Assembly: GCA_963842955.1 (NCBI GenBank)
Contig: CAWJIJ010000011.1
Location: 744,001 to 808,000 of the forward strand
Direction: 5' to 3'
DNA from: JARFQW01 sp963842955
Lineage (GTDB): Bacteria > Pseudomonadota > Gammaproteobacteria > Steroidobacterales > XN24
Length of the DNA: 64,000 nucleotides
Shown: piece after piece, positions 1 to 7,667 of the stretch
Layout: each line of letters opens with the position of its first letter
Numbering within the stretch: the first letter of the stretch is position 1
Translations under genes and position numbers: made by a program
Notes under the pieces: model-generated
Databases searched by the model: none
What the model was told of the DNA's origin: nothing
The model's input: only the letters and a program-made list of their open reading frames with translations

Positions 1-161
1 TCCGTAACGCTCGCGTTGTATACATCCGCCTTTTCGTCAGTACTCATTTCAGCCTTCTCGGCTTCCGTGAACTGCGGAGCGGTCTCGTTCATCGGCGCAT
101 CGGTGCTGGCACAGCCGGCAAGCAGGCCGGCGGCGATCAGGGCGAACAGGCGGTGGCGCAT
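1..161 (-). CDS. Putative small lipoprotein, 3' end outside the window
   Basis: An ATG on the minus strand at 159-161 opens a frame that runs off the left edge of the window. The product begins with a short basic N-terminus, a hydrophobic stretch and a lipobox (LLAGC, Cys17), followed by a Glu/Lys/Ala-rich segment. This is the layout of a small outer-membrane or periplasmic lipoprotein exported by Sec and processed by signal peptidase II. Only about 53 residues are visible, so no family can be assigned. The next gene upstream on this strand ends at 241, leaving an 80 base gap. The start and lipobox are seen directly; the function is unknown. Confidence 0.65.
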   Translation of the reverse strand, partial: MRHRLFALIAAGLLAGCASTDAPMNETAPQFTEAEKAEMSTDEKADVYNASVT

Positions 162-240
162 TTTGTCTTCGGGAATATCAGGCAACTGATGGCAGGGAGT
201 ATTTCGGAGAAGCAGGAACCGCAATAGCGGCCGAAAGGCA

Positions 241-1893
241 CTAATCCGCTTCATAAACGACAACAACGTGCTGACCGGCTGCGTGCCGCCCGCAGATCCG
301 GCTACCGGTGACCCGGCAGTCGTCCGCCGGCTTCGGGTCCGGAGGCGGGGCCTCGGGGTCGCCTGCGCTGGCGTAGCGGCGGCAGAGGCGGCTGGCCGTA
401 GCGTTGCCGCAACGGGAATCCTCTTCGAGGGCCGGACCACCTGCCTCCAGGTTAAAGTCGAAAGTTCGCGCCACGCGCCGTTCGACGGCCTGGCCATCCC
501 TGGTGTAGGGATCAAAACGCCAACCCTTGAGAGCTCGCTTGACCGCCCGCGAAAAGTCGCGCCCGGAACTCTCGACGATTTCGAGATCCCTGACCCGGCC
601 GCGTCGATCGATCGTATAGGCAACGACCACCTGGCCACCTTCGGCCCGGGTCCTCGCGCGGCGCGGGAAGTCTGGCGCTTCACCCCGAACGAGCGTTCCG
701 CCCTCGTAAACGGGAACCTCTTCGACCGGCGCTGGCGCGCGACCGGCTGACAGGGACTCTTCATTGACGACAGGCTGGCCTGCATCACGAAATGAGCCGG
801 CGGCCCCGGATTCGCCACCGTCATCGCCGCTGTGGTCGCCAGGGCCTCTCGCCGAACTGATTTCCGCGGCATCGGTCTGCGCCGCTGATGTGTCCGGCCG
901 GGAACGAGAATCGAAAGAATCCGAAGACACGCGCGTTCGCTCCTGCCCGGGCGACCCCCGGTCCTCCAGGCCCGCGGGCAAGATGGGCGGAAGACTCGCA
1001 ACAGTGAGACTGGCGGCGACCCGGCGGGCGCCGGCATTCGAAGCGGGTTCGGACTCCACGACGGGGATGTCATCCGGCAGGGCTGGCTCGGGAAGCAGCT
1101 CATCGGCAGCCGGCATGGTCACTGCCGGTTCGGCCTCTGTGAGAACCGCCCCATCCGTCCCGGCGCCGCCGTCCTTCCGGGTCGGCTCGACACGAACCGT
1201 CGCCGCTGGCGTCCCTGACGGCGATTCCGCCGCACGCGCTGAGACGGCAGGGTAGCGAACCCGGGCGTCCGCCGCGCTCGGCACTCGGGATCCGACACCG
1301 CCGGCCAGCACAGGGGCGTCACCACGCTCGGCGGCAGTCGGCGCCGTCTCCCGCCGCTCGATCGAACCGGCCGTGATAACGGCGCTGGAGACCAGCAAAG
1401 CCACCGGTGCCCAGTGGACAAACCCCCGCTGCGGCCGGGGCGGTGCGATCAGCCGGGTCACGCGACCGGCCAGCTGACCGTCGGAAGCGCCAATGGCCAT
1501 GCGGGCTGTTAGCGCGGCTCGCAAACCCTCGACCTCGGTCAAGGCCCGGGCATAAGTCAGCGTGTCCCCGGTCGCCTCCACGACGATGTCGTCGCAGCAC
1601 TGCTCCCGTTCAGCGCGGATTCGGCGCGAGAGCAGGCGAACCGCAGGGTGATAAAACAGGACCGTTTCGACAAGCACCTGGAACAGGTTGAACAACCAGT
1701 CTGCGCGCCGCACGTGGGCCAACTCATGGGCAATGATGAGCTCGAGCTGACGGGGGGTCAGGCCCATGAGCGCGGACGGCGGAATCAGGATTGTCGGCCG
1801 AAGCCAGCCGATGACGAGCGGAACGGAGACCCTGCAGGATTCGAGAATCCGTACGGGCTGACGCACACCGAGGCAAGCACGCAGCCCCGACAA
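241..1893 (-). CDS. M56 (BlaR1/MecR1-type) metallopeptidase, C-terminal part with TonB-like domain, downstream of a frameshift
   Basis: This frame carries the catalytic half of an M56 integral-membrane metallopeptidase. The zinc motif HELAH lies at residues 56-60 of this frame, with the family's downstream CCDD segment near residue 98. A long low-complexity linker follows, then a TonB C-terminal-like domain (about 390-480) and a Cys-containing tail. It opens only with an internal TTG; the true N-terminus lies in the overlapping frame at 1892-2374. Joining the two needs removal of one base near 1892-1893, giving about 710 residues. M56 proteins usually sense a signal and inactivate a BlaI/MecI repressor by proteolysis, and the neighbour at 2371-2766 is such a repressor. 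The M56-TonB combination suggests an envelope sensor; the substrate is not predictable. Confidence 0.85.
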   Translation of the reverse strand: MSGLRACLGVRQPVRILESCRVSVPLVIGWLRPTILIPPSALMGLTPRQLELIIAHELAHVRRADWLFNLFQVLVETVLFYHPAVRLLSRRIRAEREQCCDDIVVEATGDTLTYARALTEVEGLRAALTARMAIGASDGQLAGRVTRLIAPPRPQRGFVHWAPVALLVSSAVITAGSIERRETAPTAAERGDAPVLAGGVGSRVPSAADARVRYPAVSARAAESPSGTPAATVRVEPTRKDGGAGTDGAVLTEAEPAVTMPAADELLPEPALPDDIPVVESEPASNAGARRVAASLTVASLPPILPAGLEDRGSPGQERTRVSSDSFDSRSRPDTSAAQTDAAEISSARGPGDHSGDDGGESGAAGSFRDAGQPVVNEESLSAGRAPAPVEEVPVYEGGTLVRGEAPDFPRRARTRAEGGQVVVAYTIDRRGRVRDLEIVESSGRDFSRAVKRALKGWRFDPYTRDGQAVERRVARTFDFNLEAGGPALEEDSRCGNATASRLCRRYASAGDPEAPPPDPKPADDCRVTGSRICGRHAAGQHVVVVYEAD

Positions 1894-2374
1894 GAATACG
1901 TTCCCAGCGAGCGGGAACCGCGTTCACATCCTCGTTGAGCAGGCGGTTGATCTGGCGGATGTCCCAGAGCAGTCGCAGCGCCATCACGATCACGCCGGCA
2001 AGCCACAGGGCAACTGCCACCGGCAACACCGCTTCCAGGTGGCGGGCCGCGGCCGCAGCACTCTGGGTGCCCGCAACATCCATCATCGGCCCGGCGGCAA
2101 ACCCCGGAAGCGGAGCAGTGGCGCCCCCGGCAATGGCGCCCGGTAGCGTCAGGCCGTCGAGCACAGCGAAAAATGTCACAAGGGGCGCGGCTGCCATCAA
2201 GGCAAGGCCGGACATTGCGGTCCAGTAGCGCGTCGAGGGCCGGGATGTCTCCTGGGCCCTGAGCACTGCCCAGCAAAGGATGCCGATGACGGCCCCTTGC
2301 CAGACGAAATGCAGCAGCGACCAGCCCAGCGCCTGGATCACGTGGCCGGCAAACTCTGCCCCCCCCGGAATCAT
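1724..2374 (-). CDS. M56 metallopeptidase, N-terminal membrane part (same gene as 241-1893, frameshifted)
   Basis: This is the start of the M56 gene. ATG at 2372-2374 overlaps the stop of the blaI-like gene as ATGA, so the two are translationally coupled. The first 160 or so residues hold several hydrophobic helices typical of the BlaR1/MecR1 membrane domain and end in a conserved-looking RQINRLL...ARWERIL segment. After about 1892 the frame turns into unrelated Arg/Ser/Pro-rich sequence, while the neighbouring frame continues with an LGVR-type segment and the HELAH protease motif. The span 241-2374 is one base longer than a multiple of three, consistent with a single extra base. Only 1892-2374 of this frame is real coding sequence. 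Confidence 0.8.
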   Translation of the reverse strand: MIPGGAEFAGHVIQALGWSLLHFVWQGAVIGILCWAVLRAQETSRPSTRYWTAMSGLALMAAAPLVTFFAVLDGLTLPGAIAGGATAPLPGFAAGPMMDVAGTQSAAAAARHLEAVLPVAVALWLAGVIVMALRLLWDIRQINRLLNEDVNAVPARWERILVGAACLPRCASARTDSRILQGLRSARHRLASADNPDSAVRAHGPDPPSARAHHCP

Positions 2375-2766
2375 GACGATCGCCTCTCCAGATCGTTGAG
2401 CACGGCCCGAATGGCCGCCAGCTCCTCCGGCGTTGCCGCCCCCGAATCGCCCAGCGCAGCGAGTACGAGCTTCGACCGCGAGCCGTCGAACAGGCGGTCA
2501 ACCAGCTGGGAGGTCATCAGCCGCTGGGTGTCCTGCTGGGTGACGCCAGCCCGGTACACATGGGCCCGGTTGCTCTCATCCCGTTCCACCAGGCCCTTCT
2601 GATGCATGATCTGCAGAAACTTCAGCACCGTCGTGTAACCGGTCGGCTCATCCCGGGAGACCGCGTCCTGCACCTGCCGGACCGTACTCGGCCCCAGGGT
2701 CCAGAGGGCCCGGAGAATGCCGAGTTCTGCCGCGGTAGGCCGCGGCTGGGTTGGAGTCTGGGTCAT
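2371..2766 (-). CDS. BlaI/MecI/CopY-family transcriptional repressor
   Basis: The 131-residue product has the size and pattern of penicillinase-repressor family winged-helix regulators: an N-terminal ELGILRALW helix, a TVRQVQDAV recognition region, a GYTTVLKFLQIM segment and a wing with KGLVERD, then a C-terminal dimerisation helix. The start at 2766 gives the family's usual length; upstream in-frame sequence to 3057 is antisense to gshA and not protein-like. It is coupled to the M56 protease gene by an ATGA overlap. In known pairs the membrane protease cleaves or triggers cleavage of the repressor, relieving repression of the pair and targets. A palindrome about 50 bases upstream is the likely operator. 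No beta-lactamase gene is adjacent. Confidence 0.9.
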   Translation of the reverse strand: MTQTPTQPRPTAAELGILRALWTLGPSTVRQVQDAVSRDEPTGYTTVLKFLQIMHQKGLVERDESNRAHVYRAGVTQQDTQRLMTSQLVDRLFDGSRSKLVLAALGDSGAATPEELAAIRAVLNDLERRSS

Positions 2767-2797
2767 CGATGCACGGCCCCCGCCGCAGTTTTGCGCC

Positions 2798-2830
2798 AGT
2801 ATAGCCGAAAACGAATTACTTCGTACGAAG
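2798..2830 (-). promoter_or_regulatory. Probable promoter and operator of the blaI-M56 operon
   Basis: On the minus strand a perfect -10 hexamer, TATACT (2798-2803), lies 31 bases ahead of the repressor start. A perfect 12-base palindrome CTTCGTACGAAG occupies 2819-2830, exactly over the expected -35 position. BlaI-family operators are short palindromes overlapping promoters, so this is a good candidate for autoregulation. The -35 hexamer itself is poor. The palindrome is seen directly; its role is inferred. Confidence 0.5.
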
Positions 2831-2860
2831 GTCTCCGGATTTCCGCCCCCTTCCGGCGTT

Positions 2861-4423
2861 TCAGGCGAAATAGTCCTCGAGGAAGCTGGCGAATGTCTGA
2901 TCGCTGGACTCCTCCATGGCGGCCTGCGCCGCCAGCGATTCGGCCGCCGCCTTGTCGAACGCGACACGGACGGCATCCGGAAGCGGGCCCAGGTCCTTGA
3001 AATAGTCCCGCTGGGCCTTCGACTCGGCCATGGCGAATTCGAAAAACGACTGTTCATCGTCCGCCATGGCTCTCAGAACCCGGGCCGAGGGGGTGCATTC
3101 CGGATCAATGATCTTGCTGCGCTGGTCCTCGAGCGCCTGTCCATAGCCACCGGTCGATCCGCCGTCGAGAAGCTCAGCGACCGGCCCCATGGCGTCCAGC
3201 AACTCCGCGCCCCAGACAGCCAGCGTGGCTGTGCGCCCGTCGATGGCCAGTTCCAGGCCGGGACGCCGCCCGGCAACGGCCACGCGCGTGTGGTTGACTT
3301 CCAGCTCGGCTGCATCGGCGTCGCTGATGAATTCGCTCTCGTGCAGCAGGCAGAAAATGAGGAAGGTTTCGAGGAACCGAATGTCATTGGCACCCAGGCC
3401 GCAGGGCTCAAACGGATTGACGTCCAGGGCCCGCACCTCCACGTAGCGCACGCCCTCGCGGCGCAGCGCCCGGCTGGGGCGCTCTCCGGACCGGGCGATC
3501 TGCTTGGGGCGAATGTACCCGTAGTACTCGTTCTCGATCTGGAGAATATTCGTCGACAGCTGGCGCCACTCACCGTCGACCTGCACCCCGATTCGCTCGT
3601 AGGCCGGGAAGGGCGTGGCCATGGCAGCCTCGAGGCCGGCCAGGTAGTCGTCCAGACTGTTCGGCGACAAGCGCACACTGGCCTGGTTGGTATTGCGATA
3701 GCCGAGATCGCTCATGCGCAGGGACGTTGCCTCGGGGCCGTAACGCGTAGCGGGCTCAAACTCCGGCAGACCCCGGTCGCGGCCACGCAGGAAACTCTTG
3801 CATACCGCCGGCGACGCGCCGAACAGGTAGAGAAGGATCCAGCCGAAGCGCCAGTAGTTCCTGAGCAGGGCGAAGTACGACTCGTCCCGAACGGAGCGAA
3901 CCTCTCCGCGCCGCTCTTCCTGCTCCACGTAGGCTGCCCAGAAGTCCTCGGGCAGAGAATAATTGAAGTGAATTCCGGATATGGCCTGCATGGCGCGTCC
4001 GTACCGGTGGCCGAGACCCTGGCGGTAGATATGCTTCATCAGGCCCGCATTCGAATTGCCGAACCGGGCGATAGGGATGCTGCGGTCCCCCTCGACGATG
4101 CAGGGCATGCTGGTCGCCCAAAGGAGTTCCCCCGGGGGCAAGCGTTCGAAGGTGTAACGGTGAATGTCGGAAAGGAATTCGAGGCATTCGAGGGTGTCCG
4201 CCTGGGGCGGCGTGACGAACTCCAGCAACGCCTCCGAATAGTCCGTCGTAATCCACGGGTGCGTGAGCGCTGCGCCCAGTTCCCTCGGGTGGCTGGCCTG
4301 GGATACCCGGCCGTCCGCGGTGACCCGCAACGCTTCCTTCTCCAGTCCCCTGAGTCCGCCTGCCAGGGAGGGCCCACTGTCGGCGATCAGCCTTGCGACA
4401 CGCTTATCCAGCCGTTGGTACAT
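2861..4423 (-). CDS. gshA: Glutamate-cysteine ligase
   Basis: The 520-residue product matches the gamma-proteobacterial GshA type (about 520 residues): a GLRGLEKEALRV segment near the N-terminus, a TTDYSEALLEF segment, an SGIHFNYSLP segment and an ENEYYG region, all hallmarks of the ligase's ATP/glutamate/metal site. It joins glutamate and cysteine to gamma-glutamylcysteine, the first and limiting step of glutathione synthesis in the cytoplasm. I chose the ATG at 4421-4423 (MYQRLDK...) over the longer 4543 start, whose extra 40 residues are Arg/Pro/Gly-rich and not conserved-looking. gshB is not in the window. A glutathione-dependent enzyme lies at 8078-9076. Confidence 0.95.
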   Translation of the reverse strand: MYQRLDKRVARLIADSGPSLAGGLRGLEKEALRVTADGRVSQASHPRELGAALTHPWITTDYSEALLEFVTPPQADTLECLEFLSDIHRYTFERLPPGELLWATSMPCIVEGDRSIPIARFGNSNAGLMKHIYRQGLGHRYGRAMQAISGIHFNYSLPEDFWAAYVEQEERRGEVRSVRDESYFALLRNYWRFGWILLYLFGASPAVCKSFLRGRDRGLPEFEPATRYGPEATSLRMSDLGYRNTNQASVRLSPNSLDDYLAGLEAAMATPFPAYERIGVQVDGEWRQLSTNILQIENEYYGYIRPKQIARSGERPSRALRREGVRYVEVRALDVNPFEPCGLGANDIRFLETFLIFCLLHESEFISDADAAELEVNHTRVAVAGRRPGLELAIDGRTATLAVWGAELLDAMGPVAELLDGGSTGGYGQALEDQRSKIIDPECTPSARVLRAMADDEQSFFEFAMAESKAQRDYFKDLGPLPDAVRVAFDKAAAESLAAQAAMEESSDQTFASFLEDYFA

Positions 4424-4478
4424 TCGTCCTACCCCACGCGTCGGCCCCCCAGGTTGGCAGGCCCGCTCCGTCGGCGGA

Positions 4479-4880
4479 TTATAGGCCGCGCCGACCCGCA
4501 CCCAATCGAATCGCCCCCCTGGCCCGCGACGGGTCCACGGCACGGCCCTTTTGCAGCACCCTGACTCGGCCCGCGGCGGCCAGCCGGCGGGCCGCCATGC
4601 GGGCAGGCTCCATGAGCGGCCGCCAGTCGTCGGGCCGTACCTCGCGCGCCGCCTCGCTCGGGCAGATAGACCCCTTCGCGGGCCGCTCGCTCAGCAGCCG
4701 GGTGATAGCGTCTTCCAGAGCCTGGTCCACGGGCCCCAGCCGGTACCGGCGACAGCGCTCGGAGCAATATGCCGGGCGTTGCCGCCGACTGGCCCACTTG
4801 CGACGCTGCGCCATGGACCGGCCGCAAACCGCACAGGGGGGGAGGGGATCGCCGGGCTCCGGGCGGGCGGCGCGGCTCAC
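4479..4880 (-). CDS. DUF2256/DUF3253 domain protein
   Basis: The product has an N-terminal Cys-rich module (CAVCGRSM then YCSERCRR) that looks like a small zinc ribbon of the DUF2256 type, followed by a DUF3253-like helical domain with the segment ICPSEAAR. This two-domain pairing is a known uncharacterised family. I prefer the GTG at 4878-4880, which overlaps the upstream stop as GTGA, giving 133 residues; an ATG at 4907 would add nine residues and a longer overlap. It is the last gene of a three-gene minus-strand operon with nei and a flavin oxidoreductase-like gene. A nucleic-acid-related role is possible because of the zinc module and the nei neighbour, but this is only inference. Confidence 0.8.
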   Translation of the reverse strand: MSRAARPEPGDPLPPCAVCGRSMAQRRKWASRRQRPAYCSERCRRYRLGPVDQALEDAITRLLSERPAKGSICPSEAAREVRPDDWRPLMEPARMAARRLAAAGRVRVLQKGRAVDPSRARGAIRLGAGRRGL

Positions 4881-5482
4881 GGGGCCAGCCACCGGGCCTG
4901 CCAGCATTCACCGTCCCACGCAAAGTGCAGACGGCGATGTCCCTGGTACTGGAGCATGAGGCAATCGATGGCGTCCACGGTACAGGCGAGCACCGCGAAA
5001 TGATCCCGCCCGGCGGCGGCTTCTTCCTCCAGAGGCGCCCGGTCCACCAGCTCGGCAGGCAAGGTCAGGGCCGGACCGTCCAGGGTGGCGCCCGGCCCGG
5101 GCCGGGCGAGGTAGCAGCGCCGGCTGCTCAGTCGCGACGCATGCCACTGGACATCTGCCAGCTCGTCATCAATGTGGAGCCGAACGGTTCCTGAAACCCG
5201 CACCTGGAGACGCGCTGCCCGGTCGTAGAACAACCAGCTCGCTTGCGGAGAGGCGGCGAGATCCGCCACTTTCGACGACCGGGCGTCCGTGTGGCAGACA
5301 AGGCGCCGGAGTGCCCGTTCCGCCCGGCGCAGGACGACGGTACGCAGACCGCACAGGCCGTCCACAGCCTGGACCGTTCCCAGCACCGGCGTATGGAAGG
5401 GATCACTGGCCCGGTCCGGCGCGCTCTCGAGCCGCGACCACAACTGGTCCAGCTGCTCCTCGGGAAGCGGGACGTCTCTCAC
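4877..5482 (-). CDS. Pyridoxamine 5'-phosphate oxidase / FMN-binding split-barrel family protein
   Basis: The 201-residue protein has the split-barrel pattern of FMN-dependent pyridoxamine-phosphate-oxidase-like proteins (Alr4036-like): a FHTPVLGTV..GLCGLRTVVLR strand region, the HTDARSSKVADLA loop and an ASWLFYDRAARLQVRVSG strand pair, all typical of the flavin-binding half. The start is GTG at 5480-5482, overlapping the nei stop as GTGA; the longer in-frame extension to 5863 is antisense to nei. Members bind FMN or related flavins and act in small redox reactions. The exact substrate is unknown and the canonical PdxH C-terminus is not recognisable. It sits mid-operon between nei and the DUF2256/DUF3253 gene. 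Confidence 0.85.
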   Translation of the reverse strand: MRDVPLPEEQLDQLWSRLESAPDRASDPFHTPVLGTVQAVDGLCGLRTVVLRRAERALRRLVCHTDARSSKVADLAASPQASWLFYDRAARLQVRVSGTVRLHIDDELADVQWHASRLSSRRCYLARPGPGATLDGPALTLPAELVDRAPLEEEAAAGRDHFAVLACTVDAIDCLMLQYQGHRRLHFAWDGECWQARWLAP

Positions 5483-6303
5483 GGGATTTCCGGCTGGCAG
5501 AGCGGGCAGAGATACAGACGCCGGCCCGTCCACGTTTCGCGGACGAGTGCCGTGCTGCAGCGGGGACAGGGCCGCTCCGCCTGGCCGAAGACGTAGAACC
5601 GCCAGGCGCCCCGGGGCTGGCCCCCGGCCTTGAGCCGAGCGGCGGAACGCGCATCCCGGGTCACGCCCCGGGTAGCGTAGGAACGTCTCGGCAACATCAG
5701 CGATGCCCTGGCGAGCGCCGCAATGCGCGCTGCCGGCAGCGACACCGGCCTCGCCCCGGGATGAACCCGGGCGTGCCAGAGTATTTCCGAGCGCAGGTAG
5801 TTGCCTATACCGGCGAGAAACTGCTGGTCGAGATACAGCGCCGCAACACTGCGTCCACGACACGGCTTGCTCCGCAGCCGGCTCCGCAGCTCGGCCGGGC
5901 CCACCGATGCATGCAGGGGGTCCGGGCCCAGGCGAGCCAATGGCGGGAAGACCGCCTCCTCGGCGGCCGACAGGACCTCGATGGCCGATGCGCTGTACAG
6001 CCAGGCCGCGCCCGAGTCCGTCTCCAGGCCCAGACGCAGCTGCCGGCCAGTCGACGGCGGCCGGCCGTTGCGCGACACGAACCAGCGGCCATAGAGCTGA
6101 TTGTGGCTGTAAATCGCCGCATCCCCGACCCGGATGAGCATCGCCTTGCCCCGCGTATCGACCCGGGCAACGCAGCAGCCGGCCAGCCGCCGTTCCCAGC
6201 TTTTTAGCCGGTCGAAGGCAAAAAAAACACGGGCCAGCCTGCGGCCGCCGATCGCCTCGCCGACCTGATCGGCAGCCAGCCGGATCTCCGGGCCCTCGGG
6301 CAC
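5479..6303 (-). CDS. nei: Endonuclease VIII-type DNA glycosylase (Fpg/Nei family)
   Basis: The 274-residue protein starts MPEGPEI, so after Met removal Pro2 is the catalytic N-terminal nucleophile and Glu3 the acid, as in Fpg/Nei glycosylase/AP-lyases. The helix-two-turn-helix segment with FLAGIGNYLRSEILW lies about residues 165-180, and a C-terminal zinc finger (CPRC...CPLC) lies near 247-270. The MPEGPEIR start and domain balance favour Nei (oxidised pyrimidines) over Fpg. The enzyme excises oxidised bases and nicks the resulting abasic site. It leads a minus-strand operon in which the next two genes are each coupled by a GTGA overlap. Confidence 0.92.
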   Translation of the reverse strand: MPEGPEIRLAADQVGEAIGGRRLARVFFAFDRLKSWERRLAGCCVARVDTRGKAMLIRVGDAAIYSHNQLYGRWFVSRNGRPPSTGRQLRLGLETDSGAAWLYSASAIEVLSAAEEAVFPPLARLGPDPLHASVGPAELRSRLRSKPCRGRSVAALYLDQQFLAGIGNYLRSEILWHARVHPGARPVSLPAARIAALARASLMLPRRSYATRGVTRDARSAARLKAGGQPRGAWRFYVFGQAERPCPRCSTALVRETWTGRRLYLCPLCQPEIP

Positions 6304-6306
6304 GGC

Positions 6307-6624
6307 CTAGAAGCGGATCCGGCCGGTGAGCATGTCGGCAAACATCCGGAAATCACCGATCAGACTGTAGATTGGGTAGCGAAAGGTCGCGGGCCGGTTG
6401 TGCTCGAAGAAGAAATGCCCGGCCCACGCGAATCCGTATCCCACGACAGGCATCAACCAAAGCAAGGCCAGATTGCCGCCGATGAAGGCTGCCAGCGCCG
6501 TCAGTATGACGAGGCCGGTGCCGACGAAGTGCAGGCGCCTGCAGGTGCGATCGCTGTGCTCTGACAGGTAGTAGGGATAGAAATCCCGAAAGCTCCGATA
6601 TCGATCGCTGGTGGCTTCGTTCAT
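6307..6624 (-). CDS. Mpo1-like/DUF962 membrane protein
   Basis: The 105-residue protein shows the DUF962 layout: an N-terminal soluble segment with FYPYYLSEHSDRTCRRLHF, two adjacent hydrophobic helices (about 35-72), and a histidine-containing stretch GHFFFEHNRPATFRYP before the short C-terminus. In yeast the family member Mpo1 is an iron-dependent dioxygenase of 2-hydroxy fatty acids at the ER; the conserved histidines here (H-x-x-x-x-x-R-x-L-H and H-x-F-F-E-H-N-x-P) fit that fold. The bacterial role is not established. I took the ATG at 6622-6624 because the longer frame upstream is antisense to the GGDEF gene. It ends three bases before the nei start. Confidence 0.85.
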   Translation of the reverse strand: MNEATSDRYRSFRDFYPYYLSEHSDRTCRRLHFVGTGLVILTALAAFIGGNLALLWLMPVVGYGFAWAGHFFFEHNRPATFRYPIYSLIGDFRMFADMLTGRIRF

Positions 6625-6755
6625 GGCAGGGTTCCGCGGAGGCTGATCTGGCAACAGTGTAGCTGCGAGTTTTTTTGTCGGCCCGGAGTGACTTGCATGG
6701 GCAGATGGGACAGACTCCGGATCTGCCGACTTTTTCGACGGAGCACGCGAAACGG

Positions 6756-7667
6756 ATGTTCGCTCGAGTCCTTGCCGGCGCAGCCGCCGGCCTCGTCCTG
6801 ACATCTTCCGCCCATGCGGCGGAAGATGGTGGTGACAACTGGCTGCTCGCTCTTGTGTTGCTGATTGCCATAGCGGGGCTCGTCCTCGCATTCAGGCTCC
6901 GCTCGACCACGGATCGGCTCTGGAAACGGGAGGCGGAACTGGTCGTCACCCGTGGCCAGGTGAGCGACCTCGAAGCGGTGCTCGAACATCGCGACGAAGC
7001 CCTGGAGCGGGAAATATTCAGCCGGACCCTGTCGCTGGAGAGTGAGAACCGCCGGCTCGCCAGGGAGCGCGAAGAGCTGGCAAGCAGCCACAACCGGCTA
7101 AAGGGACTGGTCGACCTGGACCCGGTCACGGGCCTTGCGAACCGTGAGAGCTTCCGTGAACTCGTCGATGCCGAACTGCGCCGCAGCCTGCGGGAGGGTC
7201 GGCCGGTGTCGGTCATTGCCTTCGGAATCGATCATTTTCGTGAATTGAACCGGGCCCGGGGCCATGACGCGGGCGACCGGGCCCTGAGCGCCATGAGCGA
7301 GGTCGTCAACACCGTTTTCCGCCGGGCGGGGGACGCTTCCGGCCGCCTCGGAGGCGACCGTGTCGGGGTGATCGTTCCCGGCGCCGACCATGAGGCCGCA
7401 CTCAGGCTGGCCGAGCGCGTGCGCGCGGAGGCCTGGAGAAACGCCCTGCCCCACGAAGCCTCCCCGGGCGCCGACCGGGTGACCATCAGCGCCGGATGCA
7501 TGACCGTGGCACCGAGGACCCGCACCGAGGCCGAGGCCGCTCTCGGGACCGCCGAAGCGGCCCTTGGCGTGGCCCACCGCCAGGGGGGAAACCGGGTAAT
7601 GAGCGATCAGCTGCAGAGCCCGGGCAAGCCCAGCCTCCGCTCCGTCTCTCCGGGTTCGGCCGACTAG
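6756..7667 (+). CDS. Membrane-anchored GGDEF-domain protein with degenerate active site
   Basis: From ATG 6756 the product has a signal-peptide-like N-terminus (MFARVLAGAAAGLVLT...AHAA), a second hydrophobic helix (NWLLALVLLIAIAGLVLAF), a coiled-coil stretch and a GGDEF domain beginning DPVTGLANRESF. Further domain features are present (IDHFRELNRARGHDAGD) but the signature reads GGDRV instead of GGDEF, so the metal-binding acid is lost. It is probably not an active diguanylate cyclase; a c-di-GMP or GTP effector or scaffold role is possible. Upstream in-frame starts exist at 6675 (TTG) and 6705 (ATG); I prefer 6756 for the signal peptide. It ends tail-to-tail with the next gene, the two stops sharing CTAG. 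Confidence 0.85.
   Translation: MFARVLAGAAAGLVLTSSAHAAEDGGDNWLLALVLLIAIAGLVLAFRLRSTTDRLWKREAELVVTRGQVSDLEAVLEHRDEALEREIFSRTLSLESENRRLAREREELASSHNRLKGLVDLDPVTGLANRESFRELVDAELRRSLREGRPVSVIAFGIDHFRELNRARGHDAGDRALSAMSEVVNTVFRRAGDASGRLGGDRVGVIVPGADHEAALRLAERVRAEAWRNALPHEASPGADRVTISAGCMTVAPRTRTEAEAALGTAEAALGVAHRQGGNRVMSDQLQSPGKPSLRSVSPGSAD

Noticed and set aside
2717..4564. Long open frame on the plus strand antisense to gshA
   Set aside because: It shadows the strongly supported gshA; the translation is low-quality and no start context supports it. Similar long antisense frames occur over the fadD and ABC genes.
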